Of a DNA stretch of 64,000 nt, positions 7,475-16,042 are shown piece after piece. The notes beneath the pieces are model-generated. The model made no database searches, had not been told where the DNA came from, and was given only the letters and a program-made list of their open reading frames with translations. This DNA comes from Pseudomonas fluorescens (lineage in GTDB: Bacteria; Pseudomonadota; Gammaproteobacteria; Pseudomonadales; Pseudomonadaceae). Position numbers and translations under genes: made by a program. Positions within the stretch are counted from its first letter, which is position 1, and every line of letters begins with the position of its first letter. Where the stretch lies: the NCBI RefSeq assembly GCF_902498065.1, contig NZ_CABVIR010000009.1, positions 214,786 through 278,785 of the forward strand, read 5' to 3'.

Positions 7475-9397
7475 ATGTCTCCCCGCTTGCAGTTTCGCGG
7501 CCCGGCCCGGCAACGGGGGGCGATCGGATTGATGGCGGCCCTGACCCTGGCCATGGCCCTGGGCTTCACGGTGCTGGTCATCGACAGCGGTCGGCTCTAT
7601 CTGGAACAACGGAAGTTGCAGCGGGTGGCGGATACTGCGGCACTTGAGGCCGTGACCCGCGATGGCAATTGCCTGCCCGGGCTCAGCGCTGCCAGTTACG
7701 CCACGCAAAGTGCGACGCGTAATGGTTTTACCGTCAACGCCACTGGCACGCTGACGGTCAGTTGCGGCACCTTGCAGACCGGCGCGGACAACCTGCGCGC
7801 CTTCAGCGTCGACTCGACAAAAAGCGCCGCCGTGCGCGTCATCGCCACCCAAACCGTTGCCACCAGCGTGGCCGCCGGCATCGGCGCTTTGCTGTCCGGC
7901 GGGCCCTTCGCTTTAACCACCCAGCTCAGCGCCACCGCCGTGGCGGCCGAGCCCAAGCTGACATTGGCGCAACTCAGCATTCGAAGCAGCCTCGTGGGCG
8001 CCGATACCTCCCGATCGAACCTGTTGAACCCGCTGTTCTCGACCCTGTTGGGCGGCAACGTCAACCTCTCTGCCGTGGGCTGGGACGGTTTGATCAAAAC
8101 CGACGTCAACCTGTTGCAGTTCATGGATCGACTGGCGATAAAACTGGGTGTGGCGGCGGGCGACTACACCACGTTGTTGAACACGCAAGCCAGCGTGACC
8201 CAGTTCATCCAGGCCGCCGCCGATGTTCTTCCCTCCAACGGCTCCACGGCGACCGTCAAGACCGCGCTGGGTAATCTGCAATTGGCGGCCACCAATGCCT
8301 CACCGATCAAGTTGGGTGACTTGCTCCAACTGCAAACCGGCGCACAAGCGGCCAGTCTCGACGCCACGGTGCAACTGTTCCAGTTGGTTCAAGGGTTTGT
8401 GCAACTGGCGAACAAGAACAGCGCGGTGGCCGCGGTATTGCCGGTGAATGTGTTGGGGCTGGCTGGCATGACCACCCGCATCAAAGTCATTCAGCCGCCG
8501 CAGTTTTCTGCGGTAGGGAACCCCGCGCTGGCGAAAGTGGCACCGCTGGGCGCGAACAAAATATACGTGCGCACTGCACAAATCCGCATCCTCGTGTCGG
8601 TAGACCTGACGTTGATCAATGTCGTCTTGCAAACCGTCAATGCGCTGTTGCAGACGGTCATAGGCCTGATCAATACAGCTCTGGCGCCGGGCTGCATCCT
8701 GGGGAGCTGCACCCAGACGGACCTGCAATTACTGCCCGATGGATTGAACCTCGACGTCGGTCTTGAAGCCGGTGTCGGCAGCAGCTACGTCACCGATTAC
8801 TCCTGCGTCAGCCCTGCAAACAAGAGCCTCACCGCCACCACCAATATTTCCGCGGTGCAACTCAAGGTCGGAAAAATCGATCCGGTGATCTGGCTCTCCT
8901 CTTCCGCGGCGCCCAGCCTGTCGCCGTTGACCTTGGTGGATATCGGCTCCAAGACCTGCCACTTGCTTAGCTGCGGCGCACGCACACCGTTCGGGGGCGG
9001 CGGTTTGGAACTCATGATAGACAGTCCTGTTGGCGGCACCACCGAGCCCAATTACACCTTCGCCAATCCGCATGAGGTCAATGTGGCCCCAGACCCCACG
9101 CACCCGGTGACGGTGTCGGGTGTCGTGGGCAGTTTGAAGGGGACGCTTACGGGTATGACGTTGATTCAACACCCCCCAACCATTGGCAGTCTGTTGGGGG
9201 CGCTGCTCAATACCTTGCTGTCGACGCTGGCCGATGTGACCCAGCTTCTGGTCACGGCCATCAGTGGCCTGATCACGCCACTGATTGACCCGATCGTCGA
9301 CAGCCTGTTGCTCAACCTCGGCATCGACGTCAACAAAGTCGACGTTGGTTTTAACCTGACCTGCGGGCAAAAAGGCAAAGCCTATCTGGTGATCTGA
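7475..9397 (+). CDS. tadG: TadG-like Flp pilus assembly protein
   Basis: 640 aa from ATG 7475 with AAGGAG 9 nt upstream. The N-terminus has the Tad-domain helix (RQRGAIGLMAALTLAMALGF then LVIDSGRLYLEQRKLQRVAD), and a long extracytoplasmic region follows that is rich in Ala, Leu, Thr and Val with scattered Cys. TadG-type proteins are anchored minor components of the Flp pilus machine. In P. aeruginosa tadG lies beside pprB; here it lies at the other edge of the locus and converges on pprA with a 16-nt overlap. The last 200 residues (LLNTLLSTLADVTQLLVTAI and similar) are strikingly hydrophobic and low in complexity. Confidence 0.8.
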   Translation: MSPRLQFRGPARQRGAIGLMAALTLAMALGFTVLVIDSGRLYLEQRKLQRVADTAALEAVTRDGNCLPGLSAASYATQSATRNGFTVNATGTLTVSCGTLQTGADNLRAFSVDSTKSAAVRVIATQTVATSVAAGIGALLSGGPFALTTQLSATAVAAEPKLTLAQLSIRSSLVGADTSRSNLLNPLFSTLLGGNVNLSAVGWDGLIKTDVNLLQFMDRLAIKLGVAAGDYTTLLNTQASVTQFIQAAADVLPSNGSTATVKTALGNLQLAATNASPIKLGDLLQLQTGAQAASLDATVQLFQLVQGFVQLANKNSAVAAVLPVNVLGLAGMTTRIKVIQPPQFSAVGNPALAKVAPLGANKIYVRTAQIRILVSVDLTLINVVLQTVNALLQTVIGLINTALAPGCILGSCTQTDLQLLPDGLNLDVGLEAGVGSSYVTDYSCVSPANKSLTATTNISAVQLKVGKIDPVIWLSSSAAPSLSPLTLVDIGSKTCHLLSCGARTPFGGGGLELMIDSPVGGTTEPNYTFANPHEVNVAPDPTHPVTVSGVVGSLKGTLTGMTLIQHPPTIGSLLGALLNTLLSTLADVTQLLVTAISGLITPLIDPIVDSLLLNLGIDVNKVDVGFNLTCGQKGKAYLVI

Positions 9398-12126
9398 TCG
9401 TCCACGACAATCGGCAGCTCGATACAGAACCGTGCGCCCTCGGCCGAGTTCCGCACGCTGAGTTTGCCGCCCATGTTCTCGACGATCCCATAGCTCACCG
9501 ACAAGCCCAGCCCGGTGCCGACGCCTACTGGCTTGGTGGTGAAAAACGGTTCGAAGATCCGCTCCAGCAGGCGTGGATCAATCCCGCCGCCGTTGTCCTC
9601 GACCCACAGTCGAACCGACTGCGCATCACGTTCGGCGTACAGCGAAATCCACGGTTTGAATTGATGATCAGCCTCACGTTTGACGAGGAGCGCATCCCGG
9701 GCGTTGACCATCAGGTTGATCAGTACTTGTTCCAGCTGATCGACATGACCGCGCACCAGAGTTTCGAAGCCGGTCTCGCTGACCCGCAACTCGACACCTT
9801 TGCCGCGCATGCCTTCGGCCAGCAACGACAGTGTGCCTTCGATGGCTTGAACCGGATTGAAAGGGTGCTGTTCGATCTCCGAGCGGCGGCCGAACACCCG
9901 CATGTGATCCACCACCCGCGCCGCGCGCTGGACCTGCGCATCGATGCGGTTGAGTTTGTCGGTCAGGTAATCGATCTGCACATCGCCGTTACTCAAGCGC
10001 TTGAGCACATTGACGATGGCCATGCGCATCACGTTCAGCGGCTGGTTGATTTCATGGGCCAGGCCGGTGGCCATTTCGCCGAGCGTGGCCATTTTCGCGC
10101 TCTGGGCCAGTTGCTGTTGCGAACGGCGGACTTCGGTGTTGTCGCGGCCCACGGCCTGAACCTCAAGCAAGCGACCTTGCGCATCGAACACGCCGCGATC
10201 CGACCAGACCCACCAGGCGTGTTCCCGGCCCGGCAGCTGCAGGTTGATTTCCGCCGTGCTGACCGGAAACTCCGGGCTCAGTTGGCCCAGCCGGCGCAGA
10301 AACGCTTGCTGTTGTTCTGCCGACATCCAGCTGCCCAGGTTCACGCCTGGCAGTTGCTCGGGCTGGCATTCCAGATACGTCGCCAACGGGCGGTTACCAA
10401 AGGTCAGGGTCAGGTCCGGCCGATAACGGCAGATCATCGCCGGTGAATCCTCGACCAGAATCCGATAGCGCTCTTCGCTTTGTTTGACTTGCTCGGCGGC
10501 CAGGGTCGCGTCGGTCACGTCCAGCCATAACCCGACGGCTTCGACCGGCAGGCCAAGGTCGTCGCGTAACAGCTTGGCTTCGTCGAGCAACCAGTGGTAG
10601 TCGCCGCGACTGTCACGCAGGCGGTAGCGCGCACGGACCGACCCTTCGCGAAGCAGTTGCCGAGAGCGCTCGAAATAGCGCTCGCGGTCCTCGGGATGAA
10701 CCCGTTCTACCAGTGCTCCAGCTGCGCAATCTGCGAGGGTCCACCCCAGCAAAGGCAACAGGCTGTCGCTGAAAAAGCTCGGTTGCAGCGCACCTTCGGC
10801 ATAACGCTGCACATAGATCACCGCCGGTGAACTGGCGATCAGGTTGTCCAATCGGGCATGAGCCGCCGCTGCCTGCTGCTCCTGATTTTTGATGTCGCTG
10901 ATGTCGAGCATGAAGCCCACCAGCCGGCGGTTTTTGCCGATGCCCAAGGCCTGGCCCTGCAGGCGATACCAGATCGGCGTGTCGCGCTGATGCAGGCGCA
11001 CACAGAGCAGCAAAGGCGTGCCCTCATCCTGCAAGTCTTGCAGGCGACTGCGCAGTTCTTCGCGGTCGGCGGGATGGATCTGCTCAAACCAGTCAGGCAG
11101 GGGCAGGCGTGTGCCGGGCAGGTCGAGGGTGCTGGCCAGCGACGGCGCCAATTGCACCTCGGTACCGTCGCTGAAAACCTCCCACCAACCGGTGCCCAGC
11201 AGGGCTTGTAACGAGTCCAGTCGCTCCAGTTGCACATGGTGCCGATGCTCGCGCAAGCGCTCCAGCAGCGGGCCGGCGAGCGCCGCGGTGAGCTGCAACC
11301 AGTCGCGGGCGTTGACGTCGGGTGCTCGCTGCTGCACCGGGTAAAACCCGCACAGCAACCACGCGACCACGCCTTGCGCATCGTGATAGGGCACTGCAAA
11401 CCCTTCAGCATTGCCGAAAGTGGCTTGCAGGCGCGGGTGCTCGCCGAGGGCAAGAGGCTGCGGGGCCGAACCGTTCAAACTGTCGAGCCCGGTGCCCAGG
11501 CGCTGACCGTTTTGCCACAGTTGTGGGGCGTCGAAGCCAGCGTAGTGCTGGTGGATCTGCCAACCGTCTGCGTGCTCATCCTGCAACGCCAAGGCGATGC
11601 AGGGGACTTGATAACGCTGCGCCAGGCTCTGCAATTGCTCCGCCAATACCTCGGGCAGACGCGCCAGGCTGCACAGGCGCAACTGGTCGCCGATCTGCGT
11701 CGCGAGCCATTGGGATTGTTCGCGGCTGCGCGATTGCTGGCGTTCGAGCAACAGGTCGCCGATGTCCAGCAACTGCAGCAGCCAGGCGTCAGCCCACGGC
11801 TGCACCCAGCCGCGCAGGTGCAGGGGTTGCCCGCTGAGGCTGTAAAAGTCCAGATCCAGCGGTTGCCCTTGCCAATCGGCCGGCGTGCCTTCAACGGCGA
11901 GGCCGCTGTGGGGCAGGAGAAAATCCAGCAGGTGCGGCGCCCGCGCGGCAGTCAGTTGCTGGGCCAGCCCATGCCGCAGCGGACCGGTCAGATGAAGCAC
12001 TCGGCCTTCGGCATCCAGATGCATCTGTAAACCGACATCAGGCACGCTCAAGCGGTTCGGAGCGTCCTGGGTCGGTGGCGGTTGGCGGTTGAGCAGGCGC
12101 CCGAACAGTCTGTCCCCGGAACTCAA
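9382..12126 (-). CDS. pprA: PAS-containing sensor histidine kinase PprA
   Basis: 914 aa. No transmembrane segment is seen, so it is probably cytosolic. Several PAS-type domains span residues about 1-660 (FWEVFSDG-like and WLLDEAKLLRDDLGLPVEAV segments), followed by HisKA with the phospho-His in GLAHEINQPLNVM and HATPase_c boxes INLMVNARDAL, VEDNGGGIDP and GTGLGLSVSYGIVE. Its place beside tadF, fppA and pprB matches P. aeruginosa PprA, which with PprB controls Flp pili and adhesins. The start chosen is TTG at 12126, in a TTGA overlap with the tadF stop; an in-frame ATG about 34 codons inside is the alternative. Confidence 0.87.
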   Translation of the reverse strand: MSSGDRLFGRLLNRQPPPTQDAPNRLSVPDVGLQMHLDAEGRVLHLTGPLRHGLAQQLTAARAPHLLDFLLPHSGLAVEGTPADWQGQPLDLDFYSLSGQPLHLRGWVQPWADAWLLQLLDIGDLLLERQQSRSREQSQWLATQIGDQLRLCSLARLPEVLAEQLQSLAQRYQVPCIALALQDEHADGWQIHQHYAGFDAPQLWQNGQRLGTGLDSLNGSAPQPLALGEHPRLQATFGNAEGFAVPYHDAQGVVAWLLCGFYPVQQRAPDVNARDWLQLTAALAGPLLERLREHRHHVQLERLDSLQALLGTGWWEVFSDGTEVQLAPSLASTLDLPGTRLPLPDWFEQIHPADREELRSRLQDLQDEGTPLLLCVRLHQRDTPIWYRLQGQALGIGKNRRLVGFMLDISDIKNQEQQAAAAHARLDNLIASSPAVIYVQRYAEGALQPSFFSDSLLPLLGWTLADCAAGALVERVHPEDRERYFERSRQLLREGSVRARYRLRDSRGDYHWLLDEAKLLRDDLGLPVEAVGLWLDVTDATLAAEQVKQSEERYRILVEDSPAMICRYRPDLTLTFGNRPLATYLECQPEQLPGVNLGSWMSAEQQQAFLRRLGQLSPEFPVSTAEINLQLPGREHAWWVWSDRGVFDAQGRLLEVQAVGRDNTEVRRSQQQLAQSAKMATLGEMATGLAHEINQPLNVMRMAIVNVLKRLSNGDVQIDYLTDKLNRIDAQVQRAARVVDHMRVFGRRSEIEQHPFNPVQAIEGTLSLLAEGMRGKGVELRVSETGFETLVRGHVDQLEQVLINLMVNARDALLVKREADHQFKPWISLYAERDAQSVRLWVEDNGGGIDPRLLERIFEPFFTTKPVGVGTGLGLSVSYGIVENMGGKLSVRNSAEGARFCIELPIVVDDQITR

Positions 12127-12563
12127 AATTGCAGGCTCGAACTGGCGGTGAGCGTGGCCGGCAGATTGGGTACCGAGCCGATCCCCGGCAGGGTCAGAAA
12201 CGGAATGACTTGCCTGAGTTTGCTGGTGGGGTAGTTGATGGAGACCTTCAATACCCCGCCCGCGTAAGTGGCGGTGGTATCGGTGGCGACATTGAAATTC
12301 AGCGCCGCCGGAATCCAGGCCAGTTGCCGGCTCAGTTCAGCCGTGGCAACGGTCTTTATCACGGTGTCGTAACCGGGGGTGTTCGGGTCGAGTGTGACGC
12401 TTTGGCGCACGGCTTCGGCGGTCGACTGGTTGAACGATTGCATAAGCAATAGCGGCAAGCTGTAGGTGACGATGCCGTAGAACACAGCGAAAAATATGAC
12501 GAACACCAAGGCGAACTCAATCGCGATGGCACCTTTTTGCTGGCGGGGGAGGTTTGTTTTCAT
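12123..12563 (-). CDS. tadF: TadF/TadE-type minor pseudopilin
   Basis: 146 aa from ATG 12563. The N-terminal leader MKTNLPRQQKG is followed by AIAIEFALVFVIFFAVFYGI. This is a type IVb prepilin cleavage site (G11 before AIAIEF, with Glu at +5 of the mature protein), so the adjacent FppA peptidase should process it. The C-terminal 110 residues form a small periplasmic domain. Minor pseudopilins of this kind are needed to assemble Flp pili. Its stop overlaps the pprA start (TTGA). A longer frame from 12587 lacks a better ribosome site. Confidence 0.85.
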   Translation of the reverse strand: MKTNLPRQQKGAIAIEFALVFVIFFAVFYGIVTYSLPLLLMQSFNQSTAEAVRQSVTLDPNTPGYDTVIKTVATAELSRQLAWIPAALNFNVATDTTATYAGGVLKVSINYPTSKLRQVIPFLTLPGIGSVPNLPATLTASSSLQF

Positions 12564-12617
12564 GAGTGCGTCTACCCTGACAATCACTGCGTAATGTCAG
12601 CATAGAATCATTCAGCC

Positions 12618-12631
12618 AAAACGGACGTTTT
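12618..12631. promoter_or_regulatory. Inverted repeat immediately before the fppA start
   Basis: AAAACG (12618-12623), GA, CGTTTT (12626-12631) form a short perfect dyad that ends 7 nt before the fppA ATG, in the 75-nt gap between divergent tadF and fppA. No Shine-Dalgarno sequence is visible before fppA. The dyad may be an operator or may occlude translation; nothing in the sequence decides. Confidence 0.3.
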
Positions 12632-12638
12632 TTACCGA

Positions 12639-13109
12639 ATGCAGAGTTTTTTCCTACTGATTTGGCTGACGCTATGCGCCGCGCAGGATATCCGGCAGCG
12701 GCACATCGCCAATCACCTGACCCTGGGCGCAAGCGTGGTGGCACTGGTGTTTCTGGGGTGGACCGACCGCACCTGGCTCGGGGCCGAAGCCGTGCAGGGT
12801 GGTTGGGCTTTTCTGTTGGCGCTGGCCTTCACGTTGCCCGGCTATGCGGCGCGGCGCCTGGGCGCAGGCGATGTGAAACTGATGACAGCGTTGGCTCTTG
12901 CGACGGACGGTATGCATGTCCTTGGCACATTTATGGGCGCCGGATTGGCCAGCGTAGGTTGGCTGCTGCTGGCGCCAAGAGTCTGGCTTCATATGAGTCA
13001 AGGCCTTAGGAATCATCTTCGATATCTAGGGCCCGGAACGTCAAACAAGCAGCCATTTGCACCGTTTGTATTGCTGGGTTTTTTGCTCTCCCTCGCCTGG
13101 ATTCAGTAG
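12639..13109 (+). CDS. fppA: Flp prepilin peptidase (TadV/CpaA type)
   Basis: 156 aa, four to six membrane segments. The two catalytic aspartates of A24 aspartic prepilin peptidases are present: one in AAQDIRQRHIANHL (about residue 17) and one in GAGDVKLM (about residue 78). The short form without the N-methylation domain is the TadV/CpaA type. It should cleave Flp and TadF. The ATG lacks an obvious ribosome-binding site and follows a small dyad. It is followed by pprB on the same strand after 114 nt. Confidence 0.88.
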   Translation: MQSFFLLIWLTLCAAQDIRQRHIANHLTLGASVVALVFLGWTDRTWLGAEAVQGGWAFLLALAFTLPGYAARRLGAGDVKLMTALALATDGMHVLGTFMGAGLASVGWLLLAPRVWLHMSQGLRNHLRYLGPGTSNKQPFAPFVLLGFLLSLAWIQ

Positions 13110-13118
13110 TCACCTGTT

Positions 13119-13130
13119 CTATGTACATAG
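13119..13130. promoter_or_regulatory. Perfect 12-bp palindrome upstream of pprB
   Basis: CTATGTACATAG is a perfect palindrome 93 nt upstream of the pprB start, in the 114-nt gap after fppA. The flanking sequence is AT-rich for this genome. It is a plausible operator for a dimeric regulator, for example PprB acting on its own gene, but no partner is known. Confidence 0.4.
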
Positions 13131-13223
13131 TCAAAAAGTACGTCTACTTTCAAATCAGTAGTTGTACAGCCCGCGGCTGTCGGTAAAGGAACAGCCAGCC
13201 TTTGGTTTTGCAGGGAGTTGCAT

Positions 13224-14006
13224 GTGAACAAGCCTACCTCCGCAGTGAAAGTTCTTGTGGTCGATGATCAACCCTTGATTGTTGAAGAACTTTGCGAGTT
13301 TCTTGAAAGCAGCGGTTACCGTTGCGTGCCATGTGAGTCCAGCGCGCAGGCAGTCGAACGATTCGCTGAAGACGTGGACATCGGCCTGGTGCTCTGCGAT
13401 TTGCACATGCCCGGGCTGGACGGCATCCAGTTGGTCCAGGAACTGCAAAGGTTGTCCGGCAAGCATCGGGCATTCGAAGCGATCATGCTCACCGGGCGCG
13501 CGGACAAGCAAGATGTGATCAAGGCTTTGCGTGCCGGGATTGCCGATTACTATCAGAAGCCGATTGACCTGGATGAGTTGCTCGAGGGCATTGCGCGACA
13601 GGAGGTGGCATTGCGGGAGCGGCAGAAGAGTTTGCAGCTGGGGCATTTGAATCAGAAGCTGCAGTACCTTTCCGAGTCGATCGATGACCTGTATCAGGAT
13701 TTGGACAAGGTTCGGCGTAGTCCGCCGTTATCGGGTTCTTCTGATAGCGATGTCAGTGAGCTGGATCGGATTGAGATCCCGGCGGTTTTCAATCAACTGT
13801 CGCCCAGGCAGTTGGACGTGGCGCGTTTGGTGGGCAAGGGGCAGACCAACTATCAAATTGCCTGTGAGCTGGGGATTACCGAAAACACGGTGAAGTTGTA
13901 CGTGTCGCAGGTGCTGCGGTTGACGCACATGCATAATCGGACGCAGTTGGCGTTGGCGTTGTCGCCCAGCAATTCGGGTTTGCGCCAGAGGGTTACGGCT
14001 CACTAG
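13224..14006 (+). CDS. pprB: Response regulator PprB (receiver plus LuxR-type HTH)
   Basis: 260 aa. Receiver residues about 1-120: DDQ acidic pair, phospho-Asp in LCDLHMPGLDG, Thr in MLTGRAD and Lys in YYQKPIDL. A linker is followed by a LuxR/GerE helix-turn-helix (LSPRQLDVARLVGKGQTNYQ and ELGITENTVKLYVSQVL) at about 190-250. The start is GTG 13224, with AGGGAG six nt upstream; a TTG at 13218 abuts that site and is less likely. PprB is the partner of PprA and in P. aeruginosa activates the flp/tad operon and adhesin secretion genes. Confidence 0.9.
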   Translation: MNKPTSAVKVLVVDDQPLIVEELCEFLESSGYRCVPCESSAQAVERFAEDVDIGLVLCDLHMPGLDGIQLVQELQRLSGKHRAFEAIMLTGRADKQDVIKALRAGIADYYQKPIDLDELLEGIARQEVALRERQKSLQLGHLNQKLQYLSESIDDLYQDLDKVRRSPPLSGSSDSDVSELDRIEIPAVFNQLSPRQLDVARLVGKGQTNYQIACELGITENTVKLYVSQVLRLTHMHNRTQLALALSPSNSGLRQRVTAH

Positions 14007-14133
14007 CACTGTGCGTCCGCTCAATGATTGGGCTTGTCAGCGAAGGCATCCAGAATCCCCAACCTTTCGCTGGCAAGCTGTTGCCTGCATGATGCGGGAC
14101 CTGCGCATCCATCGCGCCACTTAGGCTCGTTAA

Positions 14134-14152
14134 GGGGGGCTGTTATCCCCCC
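14134..14152. terminator. Hairpin at the end of the tad operon
   Basis: Six G (14134-14139), a 7-nt loop and six C (14147-14152) form a strong stem overlapping the stop codon of the DUF3613 gene, the last gene of the leftward tad operon. No long T run follows, so termination efficiency is uncertain. Confidence 0.4.
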
Positions 14153-14418
14153 GATCCACTGTCAACCTTCCCGCCCTCATCCTGATCGAAAAACTGCGGG
14201 ATCTCATGCTCATAACTCTTCAGCCAGCGCTGCATGCTCAACTCGCGTTCCGTCGCGGTTGAGGTTTGCTGTTGGGGGGACGCTGCCTTGTTGCTTCTCT
14301 GCAATTGCAGCCAGCCTTCGGTTTCCTGTTGTTGCGGCGACGCCGGGCCAGCGTCGATTGCGTGCGCAGCGATAGGCAGGGTCAGCAGGCCGAGGCAGCA
14401 GATCAGTGTCGTTTTCAT
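14143..14418 (-). CDS. DUF3613-type small secreted protein of the tad operon
   Basis: 91 aa with a signal peptide (MKTTLICCLGLLTLPIAAHA, cleavage after AHA). The mature part is polar and Gln/Ser-rich, with a central EGWLQLQRSN and a C-terminal RELSMQRWLKSYEHEIPQFF helix. This is the DUF3613 pattern seen at the same place in other Pseudomonas tad loci (PA4298-like). The role in pilus assembly is unknown. It is nine nt downstream of tadD and so most likely in the same transcript. Confidence 0.75.
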   Translation of the reverse strand: MKTTLICCLGLLTLPIAAHAIDAGPASPQQQETEGWLQLQRSNKAASPQQQTSTATERELSMQRWLKSYEHEIPQFFDQDEGGKVDSGSGG

Positions 14419-14427
14419 GACGTCTCC

Positions 14428-15141
14428 CTATTGAAGGCTCGGGGCCGCGACGGCGGCGACCTGGTTGGCATTGGCCGGGACTGCTTTGCCCGGGGCCTTG
14501 AGTTTTTCCGCGCGGGCCTGGGCTTCGGTGACTTGGGCAGGGCTCAGGCCAAGGCGGCTGACCAGTTCGGCGGCGCGGCTCCAATCGTCCTGGTAGATCA
14601 GCAACGTCACCAGATTCAACGCCGCCAGTTGATCGCTTTGTTTGAGTTCCATCGCCGTCAGAAACTCGAAGCGCGCATCTTCGACGCGCAATTGATTGAG
14701 GTACACCACGCCGAGGTCGTTGCGGATTTTTTCATCGGTGGGTGCCAGCCGTGCTGCGCGTTGCAAGTGGGTTTGAGCCTGGCTGTTATCGCCCTTCGCG
14801 GCGGCGAGTTGGCCCAGGCCGTGTTCGGCTTCGGCCGTGAGGCAACTGCCGAGCAGGCTGCGGTACAACGGCTCGGCTTCGCTGCGGCCCAACAATCGGT
14901 AGACCCTGGCCTTGCGCAGGCGCACGTCGGCGAGGTTGTCGGGCAGGCTTTGCAGGTTGGCCAGGCTGGCGTGCAGTTTGCCATCGTTGGCCATGTCGTC
15001 GGCCAGGTTCATTGATAGCTGCTCATCGGAACTCAGCTTGCCGCAATGGGGGGTGTTGGTCAGGGCGTTCCAGGGCGTCTGGCCGTTGCTCGCACAACCG
15101 CTCAGCAGCAGCAGACTCAAACCGGCAATCATTGCTTTCAT
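14428..15141 (-). CDS. tadD: TPR lipoprotein TadD
   Basis: 237 aa. Lipobox LLSGC near residues 12-16, then tetratricopeptide-like helices through about residues 60-200 (GHGLGQLAAAKGDNSQAQTH-like, DEKIRNDLGVVYLNQLRVED, LNLVTLLIYQDDWSRAAEL). TadD acts as the pilotin-like lipoprotein for the secretin in the Flp system. The ATG at 15141 has GAGGG upstream; the seven codons before it are unlikely to be translated. It follows tadC after 10 nt. Confidence 0.88.
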   Translation of the reverse strand: MKAMIAGLSLLLLSGCASNGQTPWNALTNTPHCGKLSSDEQLSMNLADDMANDGKLHASLANLQSLPDNLADVRLRKARVYRLLGRSEAEPLYRSLLGSCLTAEAEHGLGQLAAAKGDNSQAQTHLQRAARLAPTDEKIRNDLGVVYLNQLRVEDARFEFLTAMELKQSDQLAALNLVTLLIYQDDWSRAAELVSRLGLSPAQVTEAQARAEKLKAPGKAVPANANQVAAVAAPSLQ

Positions 15142-15151
15142 CAGGTTCCCT

Positions 15152-16042
15152 CTAGGAAGCAAAGGCCCGGGCCAGGGCGGTAAAGCCGGGGCCGGCCAGT
15201 ACGATCAACAACGCCGGGAAGAGAAACAGCATCATCACGACGGACATCTTGGCGGACATCTTGGATATGTATTCCTGCAAGCGCGTCAGGCGCCGGTCAT
15301 CGAGCAACTGTTTGAGGGCCAGCAGGGATTTCATCGCGCCGCCGCCCTGGTGAATCAACTGCTGAAGGATCACGCAGGTGTCGGTGAACTCATCCACCGC
15401 CAGCAACCGGGTGGCCTTGTTCAGTTCTTCGCCCAGCTCCAGGCCGGAATCGACACGGGCCAGCACCAGGCGCAGTTCATGGGTCAGCGCCGGCAGCAAT
15501 TGTTTGCCTTCGTTGCTCAGGACGCGCAGCGACTGCTCCACGGCCATGCCCGATTCGAACAGGATGCGCAGCAGCGGGATGAAGGTGGAGATCTCCATGG
15601 CCAGTTGTTTTTGTCGACGTTTGGCGGCCGCGGCCAGCAGGCGTTTGGGCAGCAGGTAGCCGATGCCGGTGGCGAAGGCCGGGGCGATCCAGTGGTTTTC
15701 CACAGGCGCGAAGAACAGGCTTTGGACCAGCACGCTCAAGGCCAGCGCGAGTACCGGCACGCCCACCTGGAACGCCGCGAACAATGAGCGTCGCCGGGTA
15801 CTGCGCCAACCCAGACGGTTGAGCAGGATCCGGGTTTCATTGTCCAGATTGACCGAGCGCTGGCCGATGCGGCTGCTGCCCAAGGCTTGCAGCCAATGCT
15901 CGACGCGGTCGGCGTTCGGCGATTTGCCATCCAGCCGTTGCGCCACCTGTCGGACCTGCCGCTGCTGCTTCAGCAATCCACTGATGAGCAGGATCCCGGC
16001 GGCCAAAAACAGCAGCGCGCTGATCAGCAAGGGGATCTTCAT
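15152..16042 (-). CDS. tadC: Inner-membrane platform protein TadC
   Basis: 296 aa. GspF-family domain with hydrophobic segments near residues 5-25, 95-135 and 265-290 and a cytoplasmic T2SSF region (LLRILFESGMAVEQSLRVLS). It pairs with TadB to form the platform on which TadA acts. The start ATG overlaps the tadB stop (ATGA); a longer frame extending upstream into tadB is discarded. The last gene-to-gene gap before tadD is 10 nt. Confidence 0.9.
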   Translation of the reverse strand: MKIPLLISALLFLAAGILLISGLLKQQRQVRQVAQRLDGKSPNADRVEHWLQALGSSRIGQRSVNLDNETRILLNRLGWRSTRRRSLFAAFQVGVPVLALALSVLVQSLFFAPVENHWIAPAFATGIGYLLPKRLLAAAAKRRQKQLAMEISTFIPLLRILFESGMAVEQSLRVLSNEGKQLLPALTHELRLVLARVDSGLELGEELNKATRLLAVDEFTDTCVILQQLIHQGGGAMKSLLALKQLLDDRRLTRLQEYISKMSAKMSVVMMLFLFPALLIVLAGPGFTALARAFAS

